From: Sphingomonas_L flavalba_A
GTDB taxonomy: Bacteria > Pseudomonadota > Alphaproteobacteria > Sphingomonadales > Sphingomonadaceae
DNA: 64,000 nucleotides
Assembly (NCBI RefSeq): GCF_047553045.1
Contig: NZ_CP180208.1
Location: forward strand, 2,294,001-2,358,000
Direction of reading: 5' to 3'
Of the stretch, positions 33,920-42,330 are shown piece after piece; the stretch's first letter is position 1, and each line of letters opens with the position of its first letter. Position numbers and translations under genes: made by a program. The notes under the pieces are model-generated. The model was not told the origin of the DNA, searched no databases, and saw nothing but the letters and a program-made list of their open reading frames with translations.

Positions 33920-34747
33920 GTGAGCGGGCCACCGGATACGAAGCGGGATACCGCCCAAGCGGCGGACGATGACGCGCCCGTGTCGTACGAAAGGCGGGGC
34001 GGCGTCGCGCTTGTGACTTACAGGCGCCCGGAGCGGCGAAACGCGTGGAGCATCGCGGCGGTGCGCGCCACGATCGCGGCGATCGAGCGCGCCAACACGG
34101 ATGACCGGATTGGCGCCATTGTTCTCACCGGGCTGGGCGCTGTGTTCTGCGCGGGCACCGACCTAAAGGAGCCACCGGTCCGCGACCCGCAAACCGGCCG
34201 CCGGATCACACCGGCGGACTTCACGATGGGTAGCGGCGACAGAAACTGGATCGGCCTGCTGACCCGGTCGAAACCGCTCGTCGTCGCGATCAATGGCCCC
34301 GCCGTGGGCATCGGCGCAACGCAGACACTGGCGGCGGATATTCGGCTGGCGGCCGATACCGCGTCGTTTTCCTTCCCATTCCTCAGTTTGGGGGCGATGC
34401 CGGAATGCGGCAGCACGGCCCTGCTGCCCCGGCTGATCGGCCTGTCGCGCGCGACGGACATTCTGCTGCGCGGCGCCACTGTTTCAGCGGAAGAAGCGCG
34501 GCAAATCGGGCTGGTCAGCGCAACCTTTCCCGCCGATCGCCTGCTGCCCGAGGCGCTGGCGCTGGCGGAACGAATAGCCGCGCTGCCCGCGCTCCAGCTG
34601 CGCATAACCAAGCGCATGCTCCACGAAAATGCGGGCAACCATGATGCTGACCGGATCATGCGCGTCGAGAGCGACGGCTTTATCGAACTGCTGAAAGCCG
34701 CGAAGCGTGACCGTGCGCTGGACCCGGCCCGGCCCCGTCGAGACTAG
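33920..34747 (+). CDS. Crotonase family, enoyl-CoA delta-isomerase-like
   Basis: The 275-residue protein has the crotonase core: GVALVTYRRPERRNAWSIAAV, TGLGAVFCAGTDLKEPP and AINGPAVGIGATQTLAADIRLA. The two hydratase glutamate positions hold Thr and Phe, but Glu162 in LGAMPECGSTALLP lies where delta3,delta2-enoyl-CoA isomerases and PaaG-like proteins have their single catalytic glutamate. A double-bond isomerase role is therefore more likely than hydration. The start is a GTG at 33920 without a strong ribosome site, 46 bases after the ligase gene. It is convergent with an SDR gene 15 bases away. Confidence 0.85.
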   Translation: MSGPPDTKRDTAQAADDDAPVSYERRGGVALVTYRRPERRNAWSIAAVRATIAAIERANTDDRIGAIVLTGLGAVFCAGTDLKEPPVRDPQTGRRITPADFTMGSGDRNWIGLLTRSKPLVVAINGPAVGIGATQTLAADIRLAADTASFSFPFLSLGAMPECGSTALLPRLIGLSRATDILLRGATVSAEEARQIGLVSATFPADRLLPEALALAERIAALPALQLRITKRMLHENAGNHDADRIMRVESDGFIELLKAAKRDRALDPARPRRD

Positions 34748-34762
34748 CCGCCCGCCCCGGCT

Positions 34763-35428
34763 TCAGATCATTTTGCCTACGACCGGGATGCTGGCTCCCG
34801 TGATCGCGCGCGCCTCGTCGGACAGAAGGAACGCGATCACCGCCGCAAGCTCCGCTGGCCGGACCCAGTTGGGTGCATCCTCTTCCCCCATGGCCCGGCG
34901 ATTGTCCGGCGTATCGATGATCGAGGGCAGCACCGCGTTGACGCGGATATCGCGTGGCTTGAGCTCATCCGCCAGCGCTTCGGTCAGCCGTGCCACCGCT
35001 GATTTCGCTGCGGCATACGCCCCCATGCCGGCGGCGGCTTTGGCCGCTGCGGCGGCGCCGACATTCACGATCGCGGCACCCGGCGCCAGCCGATCGATGG
35101 CGGCGTAGGTCGCGTTAAGCGCCGTCGCGACGTTGCGCTGGTACATCCGCTCCCAGGTGGCATCCGCCCCGCCGGCCACTTCCTCCCAAACGAAGCCGCC
35201 GGCGACATTGACCAGTCCGCCGATCGGTTGCGTCGCGGCGATGCGGTGCATCGCGTCGATCGCGGCACGCCGCCGGCTCAGATCCACACCACCGACAAAG
35301 TCCGCTTCGCCTTCCCGCGCGGCGGCCAGGTCGATTCCGAATGTGCTGTGGCCATCGGCTCTCAGGCGCGCCAGCACCGCGCTTCCCAACGCGCCCCTGG
35401 CACCCGTAACAACAATCAATTTCGTCAC
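34763..35428 (-). CDS. Short-chain dehydrogenase/reductase (SDR)
   Basis: The 221-residue protein is a classical-type SDR: NAD(P)-binding VVTGARGALG (residues 6-15), NVAGG (74-78) in place of NNAG, the active-site pair Tyr138 and Lys142 (YAAAK), and VNAVLPSIIDTP. The catalytic Ser expected 13 residues before Tyr138 appears to be Ala125, in VNVGAAAAAK, which is unusual and may mean weak or altered activity. The GTG start at 35428 overlaps the stop of the HpcH-like lyase gene (GTGA) and has AAGGA seven bases upstream, so the two are translationally coupled. Substrate unknown. Confidence 0.88.
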   Translation of the reverse strand: MTKLIVVTGARGALGSAVLARLRADGHSTFGIDLAAAREGEADFVGGVDLSRRRAAIDAMHRIAATQPIGGLVNVAGGFVWEEVAGGADATWERMYQRNVATALNATYAAIDRLAPGAAIVNVGAAAAAKAAAGMGAYAAAKSAVARLTEALADELKPRDIRVNAVLPSIIDTPDNRRAMGEEDAPNWVRPAELAAVIAFLLSDEARAITGASIPVVGKMI

Positions 35429-36333
35429 ATGTCCGTCCTTGTATGCAGGGCCATGATACGGGCCGCCCGCGCCGCGACAGGTGCATCGATCATGCGACCA
35501 TTCACCGTCGTCACCCCATGCCCGGCACGCACCGCTTCGGACCATGCCGCCATCACGCTGCGCGCGTCGGCAATCTCGGCGGCACTGAAACCGAAGGCTT
35601 CATTCACGAGATCGACCTGCGCGGGGTGAATGCACAGCGCGCCATGTGCCCCGTAGCTGCGCGCCCGTGCCGCCGCCGCCACCGTTGCCGCATGATCGCG
35701 AAAAGCAGCGATCGAATACGGAATCGCATAGGCAGAGATCCCGGCGGCGGCGGCGGCCATCGCCATTCTCCGGCATGGCCAGTCCAGCAGTTCAGGCGTC
35801 GGCGCCACACCCACATCGAACGAAAAATCCTCGGTCCCCAATGCGATGCCTATGACCTGCGGCACAGACGCGATTGCCGGCGCATTTTCCACGCCTTTCG
35901 CGCTCTCGATCAACGGCACGAGACCCGGCGCCGCCAGCCCCCGTTCCCGCGTGAACTCTTCGATGATTTCTGCAACGACCTTCAATGCGTGGGGACAGGC
36001 GGCCTTGGGTATCATCAGTGCGGACACGCCGGGCACAGCGGCCGCATCAATGTCCTGCAGCAAGTCCCGCCACCCGGGCCGGACGCGAACCAGCACCGCC
36101 TTCCCGCCGGCGCGAAGGGTTTCGATCGCCGTTCCAATCGCATCGCGGGCAAACAGCTTGCGCTGAGGCGGCACGCCGTCTTCGAGATCGATGATCACCG
36201 CATCGGCGGACGACGCCGCCGCCTTGGTCATCCGGCGGCTATCGTCGCCCGGCACAAACAGCAGCGAGCGCCAGACCGCAGCAGGCAGGGGGCCGATGGG
36301 CGCCATATCGTCATCTGATCGCGACTGGTTCAT
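35425..36333 (-). CDS. CoA-ester lyase (HpcH/HpaI/CitE family; citramalyl- or malyl-CoA lyase type)
   Basis: The 302-residue protein is of the CitE-like TIM-barrel family. It has RSLLFVPGDD, the metal-site motif IDLEDGV (Glu51, Asp52), KAVLVRVRPG, VPLIESAKGVENAPAIA, IALGTEDFSFDVG and ALCIHPAQV. These enzymes cleave (S)-citramalyl-CoA, malyl-CoA or methylmalyl-CoA to acetyl-CoA or propionyl-CoA plus pyruvate or glyoxylate, with magnesium. It would complete the C5 dicarboxylate route suggested by the genes at 1017-4608. The ATG at 36333 was preferred over 36306. It follows the TonB receptor by 142 bases with a hairpin between, and is coupled to the SDR gene downstream. Confidence 0.88.
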   Translation of the reverse strand: MNQSRSDDDMAPIGPLPAAVWRSLLFVPGDDSRRMTKAAASSADAVIIDLEDGVPPQRKLFARDAIGTAIETLRAGGKAVLVRVRPGWRDLLQDIDAAAVPGVSALMIPKAACPHALKVVAEIIEEFTRERGLAAPGLVPLIESAKGVENAPAIASVPQVIGIALGTEDFSFDVGVAPTPELLDWPCRRMAMAAAAAGISAYAIPYSIAAFRDHAATVAAAARARSYGAHGALCIHPAQVDLVNEAFGFSAAEIADARSVMAAWSEAVRAGHGVTTVNGRMIDAPVAARAARIMALHTRTDM

Positions 36334-36423
36334 TTCGCCGAATGCCTTCGCACGCCCCGGCAGGATGTCGGCCGCCCCGTCCGCCGGACCGGCGCGATCG
36401 CCGAAATCAGGCGCCCAATACGA

Positions 36424-36454
36424 ATGGGCGCCGTCCACATGTGACGGCGCCCAT
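36424..36454 (-). terminator. 12-bp hairpin after TonB receptor gene
   Basis: ATGGGCGCCGTC (36424-36435) and GACGGCGCCCAT (36443-36454) are perfect reverse complements with a seven-base loop. The hairpin begins about 21 bases after the TonB receptor stop and lies before the CoA-ester lyase gene. No T-run follows, so it may reduce rather than stop transcription, or protect the receptor mRNA 3' end. Confidence 0.55.
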
Positions 36455-36475
36455 CGCATTCGACATGTTTCGCGA

Positions 36476-38953
36476 TCAGAATTTGATCGTCCAGTCCAAG
36501 CCATAAGTGGCGGCGCGCTGGTAATCCGCGGAAATCAGGAATGTCAGCGAAGGCGACTGGCTCACCGACCTGTTGTTGAAGATGTTGCGGCCCCAGACTG
36601 CCAGCGTCGACTCTACGCCGCCCACCTCAAGCCCCTGCAATGCAAGGCGCCCGTTCCACAGCCAATAGCCCGGAATCCGCTGCGCCGCGATATAGCGTTC
36701 GGACTCGGCGGCCGAAAAGCCACGTGGCGTCCCCGGAACGCTTTGCGTCCCGTTCGACGCGGAACGGTAGCTGCCGTCGACACGCGCCGACAGACTGAGG
36801 TCACCCTGGATCGGTACTTCATATGCTGCCGATACGTTGCCAGTCCATTTCGGTCGCTCATGAACAAGAAACGTATACGTGCCGGCTGTGACGGCCGGAT
36901 TCAGCGATTTGTATTTGAAGTCCGTATAGCCAACGGAACCGCGCAGCGTGAGGCCGTAGGTCGGCACGACCGTTGCTTCCGCTTCAAATCCGCGCGCGCG
37001 CGCATCGCCAGCGTTCAACAGCACCTGGCTGAGATCGGGGCGGCCGATATTGCTGCCGATCGTCGTGAATTGCAGGTCATCGTAATCGACCGTGAAGACG
37101 GCCGTGTTGAGGCGGAGCCGTCGATCGAACAAGTCTGCCTTCACACCGGCTTCGAGTGATCGCGCCTTCTCCGGATTATAGGTCAGGCTCGCAAATTGCC
37201 CGCCCGATATGAAGCCGGTGACATATTTTGCATACAGCAGAACATTATGATCAATCTTGTAATTTACACCAAGATTGTAGGTAAATTCACCATGCTTATA
37301 ATATACCGGGAACACCCCACCCGTACCTGACTGGCGATTAAGCGATGAATAGACTGTACGATCGACGCCTTTCTTGAGATCGTGCGTGTAGCGTCCGCCC
37401 GCAATAATATCGAACTGATCGGTAATGTGTACCTCAGCCTGCGCATAAGCCGCCTTGGAATAGGACCGGACCATTGAATCGGTCGCACCGATATTGCGCG
37501 GCTGCAGGGGGTTTGGCGGCGTGAAGTTGGGAGCCAGCAAAAAACTGCTGGATTTCAACTTTGCTAGCCCAACCCCTTCGACACCCAGAAAATCCGTGAT
37601 CTGCTTCAACTGGAAATAATACAGGCCGCCGGTCAGGTCGATGAAATCCGAATTATAGTGGGTCTGGAATTCGTTGGAGAATTGCCTGAACTTGCCGATC
37701 GAGGTCGACGTCTGCAGGGAAAGCGGCGCATTCCGCGAACCCGGCTGATAATAGACACAACCCGCGGCCGAGATGCCAGCGGGCCGGCAGGCAAGGCCGA
37801 ACAGAACGTCGGCCGTGCCCGGCGCGCCTACACCGCCGGTGCTCGGCGTGTTCAACAGGCCGCCCGCGCCGTCGATCTGCTCGTACGGCGCAAAGAGATC
37901 GGTGATCCGATATGTTGCGATATTCTTGAATGTCAGGTTGCTGGATACGTCATATGTCGCGGTCAGCGTGTTCGCGAACGATTCCAGGCGCCTTGGCAAC
38001 GCACCCCAGTTATTCACCGCATCGGGGCGTTTATTCGTGACCGGCGTCAGAATGGACTGGTCGGGCTGCGCGTTGAAAATGGTCTGATACGTCGGGCTGA
38101 GGTAGACGATGCCCTGGCCATTGGAGGTGGCGTGCGTATTCGACCACTCGAACCGGTAAACGATGTTCAATTTGTCGAAATCCAGCTTCCCGGTAAACGT
38201 CGCTGCATCCGTATTGAAACCACCCAGATAGTCGGGAGAAGTCCGAATCCCGGCGCCAACGGAGGTAAAGTCCCAGGTTGTACCGCCGCCAATGTTACGA
38301 ATATCGCCCCGCCGCTCGCTGTGCATGTAGTTCACCGCGAACGAGAACGGCCCGTAGGCCGGCGAATCAAGGCGCGTCACCGAACGGAATTGATCGTAAT
38401 TGCCGACGGTCGTGGTGTGCTTGATTCCGAAGGTTCCGGTCGGTTGCGGCGTGGTGACGCTGATCGCCCCCCCGGTGGCGTTCCTGCCGAACAGCGTGCC
38501 CTGAGGGCCACGCAGCACCTCGATCCGCTCAATGTCGCCGATATCGAAGATCGAACCCTGACCGTTCCCGATATAGACGCCGTCGACATACAGCGCCACG
38601 CTCCGGTCTGCGCCGAGCGCAGCGCCGAAACTCACCGAACCGCGCATCGAATAGCTTGGCAGAGATGACCCGCCCACAATCGCCCGCACCGTCAGGTTCG
38701 GCGCCGATCCGTCGAGATCCCTGACATCGACGATACGATTGGTTTCCAGCGTGCCCGCATCCAGCGCCGTCACGGCAATTGGCACGTCCTGCAGATTTTC
38801 TGCGCGCCTCTGCGCCGTGACGACGATATCCGGCACGGCTGCCTCAGCCTGGGCGCCGGCACTGCCACCGGTCTGCGCGGACGCTGAAGCGGCATAGGCA
38901 AGGCAAACCGCCAACGCCGCGATTCCGCACCCTTTGCTGACGTATTTTTTCAT
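36476..38953 (-). CDS. TonB-dependent outer-membrane receptor
   Basis: The 825-residue protein has a signal peptide (MKKYVSKGCGIAALAVCLAY, cut near ASA-QTG), a TonB-box-like DIVVTAQRR at about 44-52, the plug domain to about residue 155 (IERIEVLRGPQGTLFGRNATGGAI), and a beta-barrel ending in Phe (LDWTIKF). It should import a large or hydrophobic substrate using TonB energy. The ATG follows GGGAGGGG. Its setting between a FadB-type enzyme and a CoA-ester lyase on the same strand suggests uptake of the compound degraded by this island rather than iron, as is common for sphingomonad receptors. An AGGTAT motif lies at 38997-39008 upstream. Confidence 0.95.
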   Translation of the reverse strand: MKKYVSKGCGIAALAVCLAYAASASAQTGGSAGAQAEAAVPDIVVTAQRRAENLQDVPIAVTALDAGTLETNRIVDVRDLDGSAPNLTVRAIVGGSSLPSYSMRGSVSFGAALGADRSVALYVDGVYIGNGQGSIFDIGDIERIEVLRGPQGTLFGRNATGGAISVTTPQPTGTFGIKHTTTVGNYDQFRSVTRLDSPAYGPFSFAVNYMHSERRGDIRNIGGGTTWDFTSVGAGIRTSPDYLGGFNTDAATFTGKLDFDKLNIVYRFEWSNTHATSNGQGIVYLSPTYQTIFNAQPDQSILTPVTNKRPDAVNNWGALPRRLESFANTLTATYDVSSNLTFKNIATYRITDLFAPYEQIDGAGGLLNTPSTGGVGAPGTADVLFGLACRPAGISAAGCVYYQPGSRNAPLSLQTSTSIGKFRQFSNEFQTHYNSDFIDLTGGLYYFQLKQITDFLGVEGVGLAKLKSSSFLLAPNFTPPNPLQPRNIGATDSMVRSYSKAAYAQAEVHITDQFDIIAGGRYTHDLKKGVDRTVYSSLNRQSGTGGVFPVYYKHGEFTYNLGVNYKIDHNVLLYAKYVTGFISGGQFASLTYNPEKARSLEAGVKADLFDRRLRLNTAVFTVDYDDLQFTTIGSNIGRPDLSQVLLNAGDARARGFEAEATVVPTYGLTLRGSVGYTDFKYKSLNPAVTAGTYTFLVHERPKWTGNVSAAYEVPIQGDLSLSARVDGSYRSASNGTQSVPGTPRGFSAAESERYIAAQRIPGYWLWNGRLALQGLEVGGVESTLAVWGRNIFNNRSVSQSPSLTFLISADYQRAATYGLDWTIKF

Positions 38954-39283
38954 TCAAACCCCTCCCTGATCGCGCTTCGCTCAACGCTTTGCCCAATCAT
39001 ATACCTCTTTGCATTCGGGCGACGTAGGGGAAATGTGCGGATTTTGAGCCGGGCGAGCCAAAAGAATTAAAATTCCGGCGCGACCCCCACTTGTGACCCA
39101 GCGCATTGCGGCGCCTCGCAAGCCCGCGTCCAGCCAAAGATGAGGCTGCGTCGCACGGGCGCCCCCGCCACCGGCAAATCCGGCGGCCGGATGGAGCGGT
39201 TCGTCGCGTCGGCACAAGCTACGCATATCCTCGCCCGATAACCGCCCCGCATGGACGCGACACGATGCCCCGTCGGCAAGACC
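38954..39283. promoter_or_regulatory. Upstream region of TonB receptor gene with AGGTAT motif (site E)
   Basis: No gene is supported in these 330 bases. On the minus strand AGAGGTATATGA (38997-39008) lies about 45-55 bases before the receptor start and resembles sites A-D. The rest is GC-rich and holds the end of the FadB-type transcript; no clear terminator was seen. Confidence 0.4.
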
Positions 39284-41251
39284 TCAACTACGGAAGCGCC
39301 CGCCGCTCTCGGCTTTGTCGCGCAGCAGTTCGGCGACCGCGAAGCCATGCCTCTCCAGCCCGGCGACGATCGCCTTCAACCCGACCGTGTCGGCCCAGAA
39401 CATCGGGCCGCCGCGGTACACCGGCCAGCCATGGCCGTGGACCCACACGACATCGATATCGGACGCGCGCTGCGCCACGCCTTCCTGCAAAATCCTCGCG
39501 CCCTCGTTGACCACCGGATAGAGCGTGCGCTCGACAATTTCCGCGTCGGTCACCTCATGTCGCGCGGGGCCTTCCTTGGCGCGCCACGCTTCCGTCCATT
39601 CGGCGACGCGCGACGACACCGACGGGTCGCGCCTTCCGCCATGACCGCGCAAGCTCGCCTCCCTCATCCGCCCCGCTCGCCCTTCAACGGCGAGGTCGCT
39701 CATCTGGAACGGCCCCATCGGCATGCCGAAATCCACATGCACTTTGTCGATCTGCTGCGGCGTCGCGCCGTCCATCAGCAGCTTTCGGGCCTCGCTCTGG
39801 CGCGAAATCAGCATGCGGTTGCCGATGAATCCGAAGCACGCACCCGTAACCACCGCGACCTTGCCGATCCTCTTGGCCAGCGCCATGGTCGTCGCCAGCG
39901 CGTCGGGCGCGGTCTTGGCGCCGCGCACGATCTCAAGCAGCTTCATGACGTTGGCCGGCGAGAAAAAGTGCATGCCCAGCACATCCTGCGGCCGAGAGGT
40001 TGCGGCGGCGATCGTGTCGATATTGAGATAGCTGGTGCTGGACGCCAGGATCGCGCCGGGCCTGGCAATCTTGTCCAGCCTGCCGAAAATCCTCTCCTTG
40101 ACAGCCATATTCTCATTGGCCGCCTCGATGACGAGGTCGCACTGGGCCAGCGCATTGAAGTGGAGCGTGGGATTGAGCAGTCCCATCGCTGCTTCAGCCG
40201 GGCCGGCGGTGCTGCGGCGACTGGCCGCGCTCGCCTCGCAATTCTTGCGGATCGCCTCCGCGCCACGGTCGAGCATTTCTCTGGCCAGTTCGACAATCGT
40301 CACCGGGATGCCGGCTGACAGAAAGTGCGCGCTGATCGCGCAGCCCATCGTGCCCGCGCCGATCACGCCGACGCGGTTGATCGTGCGCCGCTGCGCATCG
40401 TCGGGCGCGCCGTCTATCTTCGCCGCCTTGCGTTCGGCGAAAAAGATGTGGCGCATCGCGGCCGACTGGGGGCCTTTGGCAAGTTTCAAAAAGCCGGCGT
40501 GCTCACGCCTGGCGCCATCGGCGTAGGGCAGCGTCGCAGTCTCTTCCAGCACGGCAATGATTTCGGCCGGAGCTTCGAAGCCACGGAAACGTTCGGCATT
40601 CTCCGTGCGGAACGCGCCGAACACGCCATCCTCAACCGTCACCCGCTTTTCCGAAGCACGCGGCAACGGCCGGTCATCGGCCACGTCTTTGGCATAGGCG
40701 ATGGCGTCCGCGACCAAGCGGCCCTCACCCGCCATACGATCCAACAGGCCCGCCGCCAGCGCGGCTTCGGCTGAAATCGGATCGCCCCTGGTCGCCATCT
40801 CCAACGCCAGTTCCATCCCAACGATGCGCGGCAAGCGCTGGGTCCCGCCCGCACCGGGGAGAATGCCCAGCTTCACCTCCGGCAGGCCAAGCTGCGCCGA
40901 CGGCACCGCGATCCGGTAATGGCACGCCATCGCCAGTTCGCAACCACCACCAAGCGCGGTCCCGTGGATCGCGGCAACCACCGGTTTCCTGCTTGCCTCG
41001 ATCTTGTTGGCCAGCGTCGGCACGCGCGGTTCGGCGGGTTTGCCAGGCTCGGTGAGATCCGCGCCGGCAAAGAAGGTGCGCCCGTCGCACCGGATAACCG
41101 CCGCCTTGAGCCCGGGGTCATTGGCAAGGTCCGCGATCGCCGCATCCAGCTGCTGACGCACCGCGACACCAAGCGCATTCACCGGCGGATTGTTCACGAT
41201 GATGACGAGGATGTCGCCTTGCCGCTCGGTCGAAATAACGGGCACCTGCAT
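39284..41251 (-). CDS. Bifunctional enoyl-CoA hydratase / 3-hydroxyacyl-CoA dehydrogenase (FadB/FadJ type)
   Basis: The 655-residue protein is a beta-oxidation trifunctional-type alpha chain. Residues 1-190 are a crotonase with both catalytic glutamates, Glu105 (GGGCELAMAC) and Glu125 (GLPEVKLGILPGAGGTQRLPR). From about 290 there is an NAD-binding domain (GVIGAGTMG, 296-304) and HFFSPANVMKLLEIV, then two 3HCDH C-terminal domains. It hydrates 2-enoyl-CoA and oxidises the 3-hydroxyacyl-CoA. A GGAGG directly abuts the ATG at 41251, but the same GGAGG is six bases from an in-frame GTG at 41245, which may be the true start. It is the one crotonase in the window with the canonical residues. The TonB receptor follows after 330 bases. 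Confidence 0.93.
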   Translation of the reverse strand: MQVPVISTERQGDILVIIVNNPPVNALGVAVRQQLDAAIADLANDPGLKAAVIRCDGRTFFAGADLTEPGKPAEPRVPTLANKIEASRKPVVAAIHGTALGGGCELAMACHYRIAVPSAQLGLPEVKLGILPGAGGTQRLPRIVGMELALEMATRGDPISAEAALAAGLLDRMAGEGRLVADAIAYAKDVADDRPLPRASEKRVTVEDGVFGAFRTENAERFRGFEAPAEIIAVLEETATLPYADGARREHAGFLKLAKGPQSAAMRHIFFAERKAAKIDGAPDDAQRRTINRVGVIGAGTMGCAISAHFLSAGIPVTIVELAREMLDRGAEAIRKNCEASAASRRSTAGPAEAAMGLLNPTLHFNALAQCDLVIEAANENMAVKERIFGRLDKIARPGAILASSTSYLNIDTIAAATSRPQDVLGMHFFSPANVMKLLEIVRGAKTAPDALATTMALAKRIGKVAVVTGACFGFIGNRMLISRQSEARKLLMDGATPQQIDKVHVDFGMPMGPFQMSDLAVEGRAGRMREASLRGHGGRRDPSVSSRVAEWTEAWRAKEGPARHEVTDAEIVERTLYPVVNEGARILQEGVAQRASDIDVVWVHGHGWPVYRGGPMFWADTVGLKAIVAGLERHGFAVAELLRDKAESGGRFRS

Positions 41252-41585
41252 CCTCCGGCCTCAGCTTGGACAGCGCGGCAATTGTCATTCGCGGATTTGA
41301 GAAACGCGGCTACGCCGACCCCGTTGATACCTATGCCCATCCCGCACAGATGCCTTGCCGGAGCGGGCATTCCCGCCATTCCCGCACGGATTGCACCACT
41401 CTCCCCGCATCGGGTTCGCGCCCGCATCCTTTCAGTATGTCCTGTCGTGAAGGGCCAGCTTATAAATCAAAATTTCGCGTTCCCGCCGATGTTCCAGGGG
41501 ACATGGCCGGTCCGAAGGCAACCGTCGCGGGGCTGGACAGGCATGGCCGCGCGCTTTGGCGGCTCTGCTCCCCGTCTGACGCGGT
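41252..41585. other. Intergenic region upstream of FadB-type gene
   Basis: These 334 bases separate the PadR gene end from the FadB-type start, both on the minus strand. TGATACCTAT at 41325-41334 (reverse complement ATAGGTATCA, site F) is a weaker version of the AGGTAT motif. An AT-rich patch lies near 41460-41478 (ATAAATCAAAATTTCGC). No gene is supported here. The apparent change from catabolic island to other chromosome genes falls in this interval. Confidence 0.4.
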
Positions 41586-42146
41586 CTATTTCAGACGCTC
41601 GATCTTGCCGGCGGCTTCGTCGATCAGCGCGGCGGTGGCGAGCAGCATGTCCTGATCGACATCGTCCGCGGCCAACCTGTCCTGCAACACAGCCTTCAGA
41701 TTGCCCATCGCGCGGCGGACCGGGCCGCCGTCGGTGCGTTCGGTGACCGTCGCCAGTGCCGACAGCCGGGCGAACAAAGCCTCCACCGCCGGCCCGTCGG
41801 CGGCGAACTGCGCGCGGCCGGCCTCGGTGGCAGTAAAGCGCTTGCGCGCGCCGTCGGCGCTGTCCTCGACGATCAATCCCATGTCGGCGAGCAGGGTCAG
41901 CGTCGGGTAGACGACGCCGGGGCTGGGCGCATAGGCGCCGCCGGTCCGCGTCTCGATCTCGCGGATCAGGTCGTAGCCGTGGCGCGGCTGGTCCACGATC
42001 AGTGCCAGCAGCACCAGCCGCAATTCGCCGCCGTCGAACAGCCGCCGCCGGCTGCCATGGCCGCGCATCGGCCCATGACCATGGCCGCCGCGCCCGTGCC
42101 GGCGCGGCCCGCCGCCCCGCCCGCCAAATCCATTTCCAATTCGCAT
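41586..42146 (-). CDS. PadR-family regulator with His/Gly/Arg-rich N-terminus (YqjI-like)
   Basis: The 186-residue protein has a low-complexity N-terminus rich in Gly, Arg and His (about residues 5-35, including RRHGRGGHGHGPMRGHGSRR). The PadR winged helix follows: FDGGELRLVLLALIVDQPRHGYDLIREIE, then GGAYAPSPGVVYPTLTLLADMGLI, and a C-terminal dimerisation helix. This layout matches Escherichia coli YqjI, a metal-responsive (nickel/iron) repressor whose His-rich arm binds metal. It probably represses its own gene through palindromes at 42160-42190. No siderophore-reductase gene, the usual YqjI partner, is adjacent; the divergent neighbour is a TIR-TPR protein. Confidence 0.9.
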   Translation of the reverse strand: MRIGNGFGGRGGGPRRHGRGGHGHGPMRGHGSRRRLFDGGELRLVLLALIVDQPRHGYDLIREIETRTGGAYAPSPGVVYPTLTLLADMGLIVEDSADGARKRFTATEAGRAQFAADGPAVEALFARLSALATVTERTDGGPVRRAMGNLKAVLQDRLAADDVDQDMLLATAALIDEAAGKIERLK

Positions 42147-42159
42147 GATAGGCTATCTC

Positions 42160-42190
42160 CGTACAATTTAGTACGTCTAAGATATATCTT
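42160..42190. promoter_or_regulatory. Two palindromes in the padR promoter, likely operator
   Basis: CGTAC-AATTTA-GTACG (42160-42175) is an inverted repeat with a six-base spacer, and AAGATATATCTT (42179-42190) is a perfect 12-base palindrome. Both lie 14-44 bases upstream of the PadR start, in a short AT-rich patch that contrasts with its surroundings. PadR proteins typically bind such palindromes in their own promoters. Confidence 0.6.
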
Positions 42191-42330
42191 GAATCGATCG
42201 AATCAAGCCCATCGCCCGACTGCCGGGTCCCGATGCGGCACGGGCGGCGCGAAACCGGATCGGCCGCGTTCCAGCTTTTCCTTGCCCGGTGGGGACCACC
42301 CTGTAGAATAGCCACGGGGGACAAGGGGTT

